From positions 81,061 through 145,060 of the forward strand of contig JAJAGP010001965.1 of assembly GCA_025084515.1 (NCBI GenBank): a stretch of DNA of 64,000 nucleotides, read 5' to 3'. The DNA comes from Ancistrus triradiatus (Eukaryota > Chordata > Actinopteri > Siluriformes > Loricariidae). This document shows, piece by piece, positions 49,766 through 60,800 of this stretch (positions are counted from its first letter, which is position 1; each line of letters begins with the position of its first letter). The notes below the pieces were generated by a model that saw nothing but the letters and a program-made list of their open reading frames with translations, was not told the DNA's origin and searched no databases. Position numbers and translations under genes: made by a program.

Positions 49766-50110
49766 TGTATCCTTTATTAGGTACACCTATTGAACTGCTC
49801 GTTAACGCAACTATCTTATCAGCCAATCACATAGCAGGAACTCTGTGTATTTAGGCATGTCAACATGGTCAAGACAACCTGCTGAAGTTCAAATCAAACA
49901 TCAGAATGGGGAAGAAAGGTCACTTTAAGTGACTTTGAATGTGGCAGATGCTGAGTATTTCAGAAGCTGCTGCATATTCATGGACAGCCATCTCTGGGGT
50001 TTACATGGAATGCCTCAAAAAGAGGAAATATTCAGGCAGGTGGTGGTGGTGTAATGGTATAGGGGATATTTTCTTGGCACACTTTGAGCCACTTAATACC
50101 AACTGAGCAT
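49766..50110 (+). mobile_element. Family H fragment
   Basis: It starts with the terminus ttattaggtacacctattga and continues aatcagaatggggaagaaag, then shows ggtataggggatattttctt in the opposite sense, so the interior is rearranged. Confidence 0.65.
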
Positions 50111-50812
50111 TGTTTAAATGCCAAGGCCTACCTAAGTATTGTTACTAACCGTGTCCATCCCCTTTATGACCACAGTGTTCTCATGAATTCCAGAATAGGC
50201 TCTAAACCTATCCTATTATGCTAATGTCAGCCATTTCAATTCCCAACTGCATCACCACTGAGCTGAAACTGCAGCATATACAGTACTGATTTTAAAATCA
50301 ATACTGACACTATGCTCATTTTACACGCACCCTAATGTAATCATTATTACGCTTTTGTCAGCGAGTGCTCACAGAAACTTCGTAATCTTAAATTGCAGTA
50401 AGATGTGGACTTAGAGGTCTGAGAAAGCCACCAAGCTTTAGACCAGCAAGTAGGTTATCTGTTCATGTGCTGAAACACCCAGAGAGAAAAAGAATGTTTA
50501 TAGCTGAATCCCAAGCCATATACTAAATATGGCAATATGTCGTATTAGTACCAGTGCTGTGCTTAAATAATGCTGGCATAATATTTAAGGAGTAGTACGT
50601 GATTTAAGAGAACATCGTGTGCAGTGTGCCACAACGAAGACTCAACTAAATATTTACCAGCAGCTGACACCAGTGTGAGGAGTTTTGTCCTGCACTAAGT
50701 TGACTTTACAGCCATATATGGAATTCCACTCAAGCATGGTTACACACGTGGTCTAATTAGAACCAACAGCATGTATATTTCCTATATATACACACACTCA
50801 CTGATCACTGTA
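50111..50812. other. Intergenic, nothing recognised
   Basis: No exon or repeat family visible. Confidence 0.35.
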
Positions 50813-51010
50813 TTGGGGGCGGCACGGTGGGTAACACTGTCGCCTCACAGCGAGAGGGTCCTGGGTGCTTTCTGTGCGGAGTCTGCACGTCCTCCCCATG
50901 CCCCTGCGGGTTTAGTCTGGTTTCCTCCCGCAGTCAAAAGATGGGCTTTAGGTTAATCACTTACACTAAAGTGGCCCTAGTGAGTGTGTGCGCCCTATGA
51001 TGGACTGTTA
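50813..51010 (+). repeat. SINE, Mermaid/DANA-like
   Basis: The head ggcggcacggtgggtaacac tgtcgcctcacagc is well kept, as is ggtttcctcccgcagtc; it stops at ccctatgatggactg, where a family L piece begins. Part of the B box is deleted. Confidence 0.82.
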
Positions 51011-51160
51011 GATGGACTACTGTAATTGTAGAACTACAAAGTGCAGTGACCACTAAACCTTAAAGAATAAGCAGAATATAAATGAAAAAATCTAGAATGC
51101 TTATGACTTTTGCACAGTTGTGTGTGCACTTGTGTATATACATATACACACACATACACA

Positions 51161-52650
51161 CAGTGGTGCTTGAAAGTTTGCGAACCCTTTAGAATATTCT
51201 ATATTTCTATATATGACCTAAAACAACATCAGATTTTCACAAGTCCTAAAAGTAGATAAACAAATGACACAAAAATATTATACTTGGTCATTTATTTATT
51301 GAGGAAAATGATCCAACATTACATATTAGTGAGTGGCAAAAGTATGTGAACCTAAAGTCAGGCGTTTTCAATCAATGGGATGACAATCAGGTGTGAGTGG
51401 GCACCCCGTTTTATTTAAACAACAGGGATCTATCAAAATCTGCTCTTCACAACACTTTGTGGAAGTGTATCATGGCACGAACAAAGGAGAAAAGGTTACA
51501 ACACCATCTATAAAGAGTTTGGACTCCACCAATCCACAGTCAGACAGATTGTGTACAAATGGAGGAATTTCAAGACCATTGTTACCCTGCCCAGGAGTGG
51601 TCGACCAACAAAGAGCTAGCCGTGTAATAGTTGGCGAAGTCACAAAAGACCCCAGGGTAACTTCTTAGCAACTGAAGGCGTCTCTCACATTGGCTAATGT
51701 TAATGTTCATGAGTCCACCATCAGAAGAACACTGACGAACAATGGTGTGCATGGCAGGGTTGCAAGGAGAAAACCACTGCTCTCCATAAAGAACACTGCT
51801 GCTCGTCTGCAGTTTGCTAAAGATCACATGGACAAGCGAGAAGGCTACTGGAAGAATGTTTTGTGGATGGATGAGACCAAAATAGAAATTAGGTTTAAAA
51901 CAAAAGCATTATGTTTGGAGAAAGGAAAACACTGCATTCCAGCATAAGAACCTTATCCCATCGATGAAACATGGTGGTGGTAGTATCATGGTTTGGGGTG
52001 TTTTGCTGCATCTGGGCCAGGACGGCTTGCCATCATTAATTCAACAATGAATTCTGAATGATATCAGAGAATTCTAAAGGAAAATGTCAGGACATCTGTC
52101 CATGAACTGAATCTCAAGAGAAGGTGAGTCATGCAGCAAGACAACGACCCTAAGCACACAAGTCGTTCTACCAAAGAATGGTTAAAGAAGAATAAAGTTA
52201 ATGTGTTGGAATGGCCAAGTCAAAGTCCTGACCTTAATCCATCAAAAATGTTGTGGAAGGACCTGAAGCGAGCAGTTAATGTGAGGAAACCCACCAACAT
52301 CCCAGAGCTGAAAGCTGTTCTGTACGGAGGAATGGGCTAAATTCCTCCAAGCCGGTGTGCAGGACTGATCAACAGCTACAGGAAACGTTTAGTTGCAGTT
52401 ATTGCTGCACAGGGGGGTCACACCAGATACTGAAAGCAAGGTTTCACATACTTTTGCCACTCGCTAATATGTAATATTGGATCATTTTCCTCAATAAATA
52501 AATAACCAAGTGTAATATCTTTGTCTCATTTGTTTAACTGGGTTCTCTTTATCTACTTTTAGGACTTGGGTGAAAATCTGATGATGTTTTAGTTCATATT
52601 TATGCAGAAATATAGAAAATTGCAAAGGGCTCACAAACTTTCAAGCACTG
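51161..52650 (+). mobile_element. Tc1-like transposon, family A, longest copy
   Basis: It has complete inverted ends (CAGTGGTGCTTGAAAGTTTG and CTTTCAAGCACTG) and lies between CA-rich runs. Transposase fragments run from the HTH near 51530 through LQFAKDHMDKREGYWKNVLW (51801) and DNDPKHTSRSTKEWLKKNKV to WPSQSPDLNPSKMLWKDLKR, the DDE C-terminus missing from the other copies. A deletion removes part of the N-terminus and several frameshifts remain. Confidence 0.9.
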
Positions 52651-53227
52651 TGTGTGTATGTATACGCACACACATGCACACACACACCCTGAGGCTGGGT
52701 CACACGTACAGGTTCAAATTTGGGATGTTTGTTTGAATTTGGGGGCAAAAAAAGGTTTCCAAATGGACAGTTCAATGTCTGAATTGGTCAATTAATGAAG
52801 TGTTCAAATTATGAGGTTCTACTGTGTATATGTAAAGAAACTGCCAGATACATTCCAAAAAAAAAAAAAATTAAATCCTCGGGATATGCATTGGGGCTTA
52901 GCTGTGTGTTTTTAACTATTCAATAGGATGTAGACTAAATAATAAAGTCTATATCCTATGTATAATATGTATATGAAAGAGACTGGACTTGCAGTATGAG
53001 GGGTGGATTATATGACTATTTTAGATGTTTGGCAACACAAAGGACTACGAAGGAAAAAAAACCTGAATTAATTATGTGTCATTTTTATGGATTTTACATA
53101 ACAAATCTGTTCAATCCCCTAAAATAAAGCATCCCAAAGAGTACACACAAAGCCAGATAGCACAGGACTATAACCACAGCACCACCAATACTAATGATTT
53201 ATGGTTCGGACAGACTTCAGAACCATG

Positions 53228-53228
<1 letters not shown>

Positions 53229-53267
<39 letters not shown>

Positions 53268-53300
53268 GTTGTTATATTACTAGGAATTATTATTATATAA
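53229..53300. repeat. (ATT)n microsatellite
   Basis: About 15 ATT units followed by degenerate AT-rich sequence. Confidence 0.92.
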
Positions 53301-53985
53301 TGCAGTATTGATATTCAGCTCTTCGAAACAGTTTATTTTTTCTTGGGATGTGCACTACAATAAATACATATTTAAAGGTTCTACTACCCTGAGTGGTCTC
53401 TTTCATGGAGCACCATTTTTATTAGTAGAGAAATTAGTTTGGTTGCTGTGTCCGGGTGAAATGTAGTCTCAGAAATTAATATGGAAAAAAAATAATTCAG
53501 ATGAGGATTGTAGATTATGATCCAGCCCCCCAAAATCATACAATATTTTTGGCAGATGCCCCACCCTTATGAAGTATAATCATAAACCTGAGGGCTTGTG
53601 AATGTCAATGCCAGTCCATTTCATTTATTAGAACTAGTTAGGTCATTAAATATTATTATACTATTTCAGATTAGTCTTGCAATAATTCATTTATACACAG
53701 TTCTACACACAAGTTTACATACTCCTGGCTGATACTGTATGATTTCGAACATCATTTTTAAAACTTTTTTATCTTAGGTACAATTATACAGTTTAAACAT
53801 TTGGTTGAATCAGTTATGAGCAAATAGGCTCCAAATGAGACATGTCCCTGTGGTCCTGACACCCTAAAACAGGGGAATAAGGTTGATCAGTGTGAATGTC
53901 AGTCAAATTGAGTCCGACTTGGCTTGACAAACAATACATTTGAAGATGGCTGCATAAATAAAATAAATAAACCGAAGATTTACTG
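53301..53985. other. Possible BAG2 3' flank, nothing recognised
   Basis: No exon or repeat family visible. Confidence 0.3.
53624..53629 (-). terminator. bag2: Possible BAG2 poly(A) signal
   Basis: TTTATT on the plus strand is AATAAA on the minus strand, about 1.1 kb after the BAG2 stop. It is only one of several AT-rich candidates. Confidence 0.2.
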
Positions 53986-53989
53986 ATAC

Positions 53990-54180
53990 AACCTTGCAAT
54001 CCAACTAATTGTAGGCAGAGGCAGGATTTGAACCCTGGACATTATGATCCACAGTCCAGTACCTTAACTACTAAGCCACCACAAGCCCTGTAGAAATCTG
54101 AGGTTACTTTTACATGATCAAAGCAAAGCTTCCTGTTCTATCCCCCACTTATCCTGCTCAGGGTTAGGAAGGAGGGTTCT
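53990..54180 (-). repeat. Composite SINE repeat, copy 1
   Basis: An antisense SINE piece (gcaggatttgaaccctggac to ccttaactactaagccacc) is joined to aaatctgaggttacttttac and caaagcaaagcttcctgtt. The same junction occurs at 55375-55570. Confidence 0.7.
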
Positions 54181-54717
54181 TGTGATAATTGCTTCATTGG
54201 CTTGTGAGTGTTTTGTGTGCTTGGAATAGCTGTTCTGCCTGAAGTGTGTTTGATCATGCTGAAGCAGGAGCAGTAATAGTGACAGCACTCTGGCACCTTC
54301 ATATGGTACAAATCAGCTTGTGCAGTTCCTCTTTGTGTGGCGACAAAATTTGTTTCCCTTTACTTATAACCTACCAAACCCCCTCAAATAATATTATTTG
54401 CTCACTCAGTTGCCACATGCTCATGCTAAGATGGATCGGTAAGTGGTTCGGCCCTGTCCGTCCGATATCCGATGAGTGACTGACATCAATATCAGACCCA
54501 ATACCGATAGAGGATCAAATCGGACCCATTTCTACTTTAAATATCACGCAGGGGTATGTAAACGTATGAGCAGCAGTGGATGATTGACATGCCAGTCTAA
54601 TGTAAAACAATGCAGATCATGTTCAGGAATTCTGCCAAATGTAAAGCTCTGGTCAAAGAGATGGTCAAAGGCACAGTAGATACTCCTGAAACATGCCACC
54701 ATCCAAACCCAGTGGCA

Positions 54718-55112
54718 TCATTTGCCATTGGTACTGTTGGACTCATCCACCTTCTGGTTATCCATGATTTTAATGGTCTTCTCCGCGTTGTCCATCTTCC
54801 GTATGAGCGTCTCCAGGCGGTGTTTGATTTTTTTCTGGTCTTCCAGGGCGCAGCTGATCACGATGCTCTGGAATTTCTGGTCGATGGGGACAAGCGGGGC
54901 TTCTGTCAGGCAGGCTGCATGGAGGGCCTCCAGCTTCATCCTTGCCCCCTCCAAGTCGCTGAGCACTTTGGCAGCGATCTCGTCGATGATCGCTGTGGCT
55001 TTCTTCAACGCGTCTTCTTGCAGTGGGTTTCGGATCGTGTCTACTGAGACTTTCACTGTCAGGGTCCGACCCATGAGCCTATTAGCAGTCAGAGTGAGCT
55101 CTTCTCGTTCTC
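54718..55112 (-). CDS. bag2: BAG2 exon 3: C-terminal BAG domain
   Basis: The acceptor ttttctctccag (minus strand) precedes. The frame is open for 131 codons to TGA at 54718-54720. It holds the ANRLMGRTLTVKVSVDTIRN and QKFQSIVISCALEDQKKIK motifs. The C-terminus after IKIMDNQ diverges from mammals and is one residue shorter overall. Confidence 0.96.
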
Positions 55113-57385
55113 CTGGAGAGAAAACAAGGGTGTGTGTCAGTTCTCTAATCACAGGGCTACACCCTTGACAATTCACAAAGGGGCTTTTAGTGAACAGGCT
55201 TACCATCACAAATGGTTCTTATTTCCTGACTGTTCTGGATGGTCTGGATCATTTCTAACAAGCACTCCCTTTCTTGCTCCATTGCTGTAGCTGCCTCCCT
55301 TAGTGCCTCCACCCTGAAACATTTATTGATGTAGTCATTTGGCAAACACTCTTATCCAGAGCGACTTACAACTGATACAATCTTACAATCCAACTAAGTG
55401 TGGGTTATGTTTCTTGCTTAAGGATCAGCAATGACAAATGTGGGATTTGAACCCTGGACATTCTGGTCCGCAGTTCAGTGCCTGCATAAATCTGAGGTTA
55501 CTTTTACAAAACAAAGCAAAGCTTCCTGTTTAAGCCCCCACTCATCCTAGGCAGGGTCAGGGGGAGGGCCTGGAACAGGCAGATGTGCACCCTGTAAGTT
55601 CCCCCTTGGATTTGAACCCATTCCCTGAGGAACTGTCAATTCCAGCAACTCACCCTTACCAATGAGCACTGGAGCTTAAAGAAAAAGCACATAATCTGTA
55701 AAATAATGATGAACTGTAAAGTTATTTACAGTGACTGTCTATAAATTATGCCATACATTAAATGTTGACCTAACACACTTATTACAAAGTAATTAACTAT
55801 CTTGACCAGTGACATTAAGTTTGTTATTATGTGATAAAAACAGTCTTGGTTTCAAGAATCTGAAAAGACAGTAGGACTAGGCCTGTCCTACTAAGTCGTT
55901 TGATCTGCTGACAAGCACAAGCAGCTTGCACAGTTTCGTTGTCCACCATCCAGACACAGTTGGCACCTTCACTACACACCCCTGTCTCTGCCCGAACCAT
56001 TTCCAGGCGCTTAGCAGACGGAAATCTGTTGTCACTGCACCCATTATGCGTCCTGCCATTGACAGCCAGGACCGTTGCCTTCGTTTGCAGTGGTATCATG
56101 AACGAGAAACCTGAACTGCTATGGACTGAAACTGCTAAGTCTTTAGTGACGAATCCAGGCTCTGTTTGGGATCCGACGACAGTCGGCTTCGAGTATGGAG
56201 GCCTCGTGGTGAGCGCTTCAATGTTGCCTTTGCTTTGCCTCATTGGATGAGGATCTACAGGCCCAGCTGCAACATCTGTGGGCAAATGTGCCACAGGATA
56301 CCATACAGAACCTGTTTGCCTCCAATGCCCAACTGTAGCTCGTCTTGTATCCAGGCTAGAAGCGGCCTAACAGGATACCGATGCCTCCTTTCAGTTGTAC
56401 AGTTTTCCCCAATAAACACATCCTTCGCTCGAATTTTGTAATCCCCTACATATAAAGTTTTATTGGATTCCAACAACTTCTTGGGGAGTTATTTTTGTCA
56501 ACGAGTAAAACACTTTTTTTTTTTTAACACAATAGCCATTGTCTTAAATCACAAAATCACTTTACAAAACACTCCAAATGAGCAAGTCTGGGGTATATGC
56601 TCAATTTTGACCAGTCAAATTTAAAATAAAGCCACCAGATGAAACATCCAGCGCCTGCAACACAAAGGCCAACTGTAACGGTTTCTACACATCCCAATTA
56701 GAGCTGAGGGTCGATGCTGTCTCGCGAGTTAACTCTTCGCCGTACACAAACGACATTCCTGAGGAAAACTCCTTGTTGCCAAATTTCCAGCTCATACATT
56801 GTCTTCAGGACACGTTAAAGACGGGAAATGATGACACTTGTTGGTTGTTTGGTCAAAATAAAGGTAAGAAAGTTACCGTTAAACAACTGGACACAATTAA
56901 TACATAATTAAATATTACAATTATACTAAACGCACATTTTACTCATAACGTTGGTTCAAGTTCTAAAATAAGACACCTAAATTGAACAAAAATGTCTCAG
57001 AAGTGTAAAGTATAATAATAAATATAATAAATCTAACAAAAACGAGCCTGAAGTAGAAAAGAAGCGGCTACACTTCAGTTTGTAACGTTTCCTGCTACAC
57101 TGCTCTGGTGAATACTTTCCAATTACCCTTTGCTAAGTATACTGCCTTTCCTGACGCTATAAAACTTATATGGGTTCACATATACCGCTATAAAAGAAGT
57201 TACACTAATTCGCTGCGATACGTTTCGCGCTGTACAAACCGACTCGTTAGCTCCCACCTTATTTCGATTTGATCCAGACTCTCCAGTAATCGCATGGAGC
57301 GATCCGCCATCGAAACCGACCTGCTGAACTTCCCTGCTTTAGCTGCATCGTTGTTCATCCTAGCGCTGATTTTAGCTTGAGCCAT
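54718..57385 (-). CDS. bag2: BAG2, BAG family molecular chaperone regulator 2 (complete, three exons)
   Basis: Exons 57258-57385, 55204-55313 and 54718-55112 join in frame to 210 codons plus stop; human BAG2 has 211. BAG2 binds the HSP70/HSC70 nucleotide-binding domain as an exchange factor and inhibits the CHIP ubiquitin ligase, so clients are refolded rather than degraded; it is cytosolic. The N-terminus MAQAKISARMNNDAAKAG is followed by SVSMADRSMRLLESLDQIEI and a predicted coiled coil. The last exon carries the conserved GEREELTLTANRLMGRTLTV and VDQKFQSIV-like IDQKFQSIVISCALEDQKKI block of the C-terminal BAG-like domain. The start was chosen by homology: an in-frame ATG further up at about 57.53 kb would add 49 unrelated residues. 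The gene lies just downstream of ZNF451 on the same strand. Confidence 0.96.
55204..55313 (-). CDS. bag2: BAG2 exon 2
   Basis: The acceptor aaatgtttcag and donor GATG|gtaagc (minus strand) bound 110 open bases. These encode VEALREAATAMEQERECLLE then MIQTIQNSQEIRTICD, the coiled coil close to human BAG2. Confidence 0.94.
55325..55570 (-). repeat. Composite SINE repeat, copy 2, in BAG2 intron 1
   Basis: An antisense SINE (tail gagcgacttacaactgatac, inverted B box gggatttgaaccc) is joined to aaatctgaggttacttttac and caaagcaaagcttcctgttt. It starts only about 10 bases before BAG2 exon 2 in genome order. Confidence 0.75.
55860..56470 (+). mobile_element. Tc1-like transposase relic, distinct family, in BAG2 intron 1
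   Basis: Translation in changing frames gives GSDDSRLRVWRPRGERFNVA and FALP, then directly QLQHLWANVPQDTIQNLFAS, so the middle of the DDE domain is missing. The order is plus strand. Ends are not clear. Confidence 0.65.
56471..57257. other. BAG2 intron 1, remainder
   Basis: No repeat family or additional exon visible. Confidence 0.35.
57258..57385 (-). CDS. bag2: BAG2 exon 1 (coding)
   Basis: ATG is the complement of 57383-57385. The exon ends AATAAG|gtggga and leaves in phase 2. It covers the N-terminus to the start of the coiled coil. Confidence 0.94.
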
Positions 57386-57660
57386 GATGGCACCTCGTTT
57401 GTGTGCGTGTGGTGACTGGGAGCAGTTTATTATCTCCAAGTATTCCCTCAAGCTGGTTCTAGTGGTTTCCCTGACGGACAGCGAGCCAGATGAACATCTC
57501 CAAACATGGGCTGGAACTTCCCCTGGGCGCACACTCTACTTTCAGGACGAAGGAGCAGTGCTGTCAGGAAAAAGGTGGGGGTCTCCAGAAAGACCCTCTG
57601 AGGAACTAACACGTGGTGTGGTGTAGAGAGCCAGCTCAGGGAAAGTTAACACTCAGTTAC
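57386..57660 (-). promoter_or_regulatory. bag2: BAG2 5' region squeezed against the ZNF451 3' end
   Basis: Only about 285 bases separate the BAG2 start codon from the AATAAA of ZNF451 on the same strand. The stretch is moderately GC-rich for this window, with CpG-containing blocks near 57520-57615. It must hold the BAG2 leader and probably its core promoter unless BAG2 starts within the ZNF451 terminal exon. Confidence 0.45.
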
Positions 57661-57840
57661 TTTAGTCTTCTTTATTAACTGTTCAGTATACGTTCACAAA
57701 ACGGAAGAAAATAAACAGAGCAGCTTGCAGTCAGGAACTTACGCACTGACAGCAAAAGCATTAAGTTTACAGTATCTGCACGGACATTGCAACTGAAGAT
57801 CAAAAGTCCACCAGACTTCTTTTTAGAGCTTCTTCCATAT
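57660..57840 (-). CDS. znf451: ZNF451 terminal exon: second UIM, stop and 3' UTR
   Basis: The minus-strand acceptor cccctttttacag is followed by only 13 full codons, MEEALKRSLVDF preceded by the split D, then TGA at 57800-57802. AATAAA lies at 57671-57676 (minus strand), about 125 bases on, so the 3' UTR is very short. Phase 1 entry fits the previous exon, 4.2 kb away. Confidence 0.7.
57671..57676 (-). terminator. znf451: ZNF451 poly(A) signal
   Basis: AATAAA on the minus strand, about 125 bases after the proposed ZNF451 stop codon and before the BAG2 start. Confidence 0.6.
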
Positions 57841-60800
57841 CTGTAAAAAGGGGAGATTGCAAAAAAGTTAGCTTTTTTTAAAATAAAGTAAGTTGTCTAT
57901 TAGAATTCTCACCACTTAAGGCCTTTTCACACTGAGTCCGAGATTTACTGGCGAAAAAAATGCACGCCAAATTTTGCAGTCCTAAACGAGTCCGAAACTG
58001 AGACTGACGCTACGGAAAATATTTAATCGAAGCCTGTTCTAATTTCTGCGTTGCGTTAAAATCAGGCTGACCAATCAGAGCTCGGTTGTCAGGCAGAACA
58101 GCTCATCCTGCTAGCAGCAGATCACAAGAGTTTATAGGACAAGCAACACGCTGCCTATAAAAACATGGATATTAAAGAAAATATCTGGCGGAATATAGCT
58201 GAAAGGCTGGAGAATGATGGTGATAAACCTCACTGTGACTGTATAGAATAGTTTTCTTGTTTATTTAAGTGCATTCTAATCTGTTCATGCCCACAACCCA
58301 GGAAAAAAATGTACTGTGAAATTTGACAGTAGAACCATCAAGTGGCCAAATTACCACCACAATTCATAGCACAACTGTGAAATAATTCATGGTCAGTTCA
58401 CAGTCCACCAAGTTTACAGTTATACTATGATATTTCACAGTAGAACCATGAAGTGGCCAAATCACCATCTTAAAGTCATAGTAGAACTGTGAACTTCATG
58501 GTCAAACTGTGAAAGTTCACATTAAAACTGTCAAGCAATTCACAGTTTTACTATGAAAATTCACAGTACATTTTTTTCTGGGAATACAACACAAATATCT
58601 TCCTGTACTAATCCTCAGTTGTTTTTTTTAAGTGGACGATGTGAAAAAGACAGCGAAATCTCCGTGACACATTAAAGAATGCAAATGCGGACAGGGAGTT
58701 TGAGTGTTTAGACAAAAAAATGCATAAGACTTGTTGTGAAGGTTCCGCTACATTTAAAAATCGCGTCAGTTTTTTTCATGTATAACAATCGTAGTCGGTG
58801 TGCAAAGGTCTTTAAACAAAGACCCAAAAGTTTTAACCCTCAGTTGACAGAGCGCTCTAACATAACCCCTTAATCTTTCTTATCTGCTCAGTAGTTCTTG
58901 GTCAAAACCTACACCGTTCTGCACTGGCGAGTACAAACTGGGATCAAGTGGTGAGATACTGTGGCTTGGTAGTTCAGTAACGTCAATCTTCTAGGCATGT
59001 GGCTGAAGCTTGCATAATGTTACACCTTTCAATCCGTTTCTGTGAATGTGTATTCATTCATATGATTTTATTGCCCTTTCAACTTCTATGGCCATATACC
59101 AGCCAGTCACTTCATTAGGTACACATTTTCAACTGCTTGTTCACACAAATATCTAATCAGTCAATCATAAAGGCAAAAGAGGGTCCAACCCGGTACTAGC
59201 AAGGTGTATCGGAACTATCGGAACTCTTCGAACTCGGTTCATGATGCATTTTGACAAGATAAAAATCGTCCCGGTTCTCGTTGTTTGCTCGGTACTTGCT
59301 TAGCTTGTATGAGTTGAGCTGCGTGACTCGTTTCAGCAGATTCATGATTCACGATTCAGTACACAATGATTCTGATTCACAATAGCCATTGCTCATTGAA
59401 GATCTCTGCTAGTATCGTGTTTTCTTTATTTTTCCACTACAGTATTGTACTCTTAGTGCAAATAACTCTGCATGGGTCCTTAAAAGGTCACTATTGACAG
59501 CCAAACGAAAGGGAAACAGGAATTGAATGCTCCAGAACACAGGCTGCAGTTAGTATTAGCAGCTATGCCCCAAGTTCACCACTTTTTTTTCTTACTTTTC
59601 ACTTTCAATCCATTACTCACTAAATTATGAGTTTTTTTTTCAACACTATTATAAAACAAGCTGTGTGTTAATGATTTTGGCCAACTGTAGGTTAATGTGT
59701 TTTAAACATCAACTTACTTATCATTACTTATCATAGGCTCTGCTATATAAAGTATAGACCGCTGTACCAAAAACTCCTCAGTTCAGATACATTTTCCTTG
59801 TGATGGATTTGTCAGAATGTATCCCTATCATAAATCAGGGAGCACCTGTACAACAACTCCATTAATGCATATATTGCCTAATACAGTATTCCTTATGGGA
59901 AAAATTGGCTCTGTACTCGTCGTTTTCAGTTCTCGACAATCCTTCTGCAACTAATTAATGACGAGAACCGAGGTACACTGTAATTCTATGAAATAAAGGG
60001 CTACATAAAAATAACTGATCTCAAGGATGGATGGGTCAGGCTTCACATGAAGACAAGTGGGTCTGAGGTGACTCATATCCAGGGCATGCTTATGCCTGCA
60101 ATTTGTGTTCTCTTGTTAGCTTGGGGCATGGTGGTGCAGCAGTTAGTGCGGTCGCCTCACAGCTCCAGAGATCCCCAGTTCAATCCCGAACTGGGGCCCT
60201 CGGAGTTAATCTGTGTGGGTTTATTCCGGGTGCTCTGGTTCCCCTCTGGTTAAGAATGGTTAAAGTGGCAAAACCTGATTTAGCTCTTCAAGAACCTGAT
60301 AATGAGTTCAGTCAGCTCTGCAGTCTAAAGACTTTACACACTGCACTGAAATGTTAATTTGACGACATAGAGGTGTAAAAATATAGGCTTAGGGTTAGTT
60401 TGTGGCTGCCTCAAAACCCGAGTTGGATCTCTATGCTGCGAAACACCCTCCACTCTTCTGGATAGATTTCAGCTACAGATACATGCTTCCATTCAGCCAC
60501 AAGAGCATTAGTGAGGTCATGGACATGGCGTTCCAGTTCAGTCCGGTTTAATTGCGTTATGGTTTTGTGCAGGCCAGTGGAGTTCTTGCACATCAAAGGA
60601 CCTTATTTTGTACTGATGAAGGCTGTTGGCTAGAATGTTACAGTACACTGTAGCATTACATTTTCCCTTCCCTAAAACAGAGAGGTCCAGTCCAAAGTGT
60701 GATAAATAAAATGATTCGTCCTTTACCAAACATTGCAGCTAGTATACTATAGTAGCCTACTGTGTAAGGTACAGATACTCCGCGTTTTATGATATTCCGA

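Noticed and set aside
54610..55168. Plus-strand open frames of 145-148 codons opposite BAG2 exon 3
   Set aside because: They mirror the strongly conserved BAG2 coding strand and have no splice or family support of their own.
57386..57532. Upstream in-frame ATG extending BAG2 by 49 residues
   Set aside because: The BAG2 family starts at MAQAK; the extension matches nothing known in the family and overlaps the promoter region.
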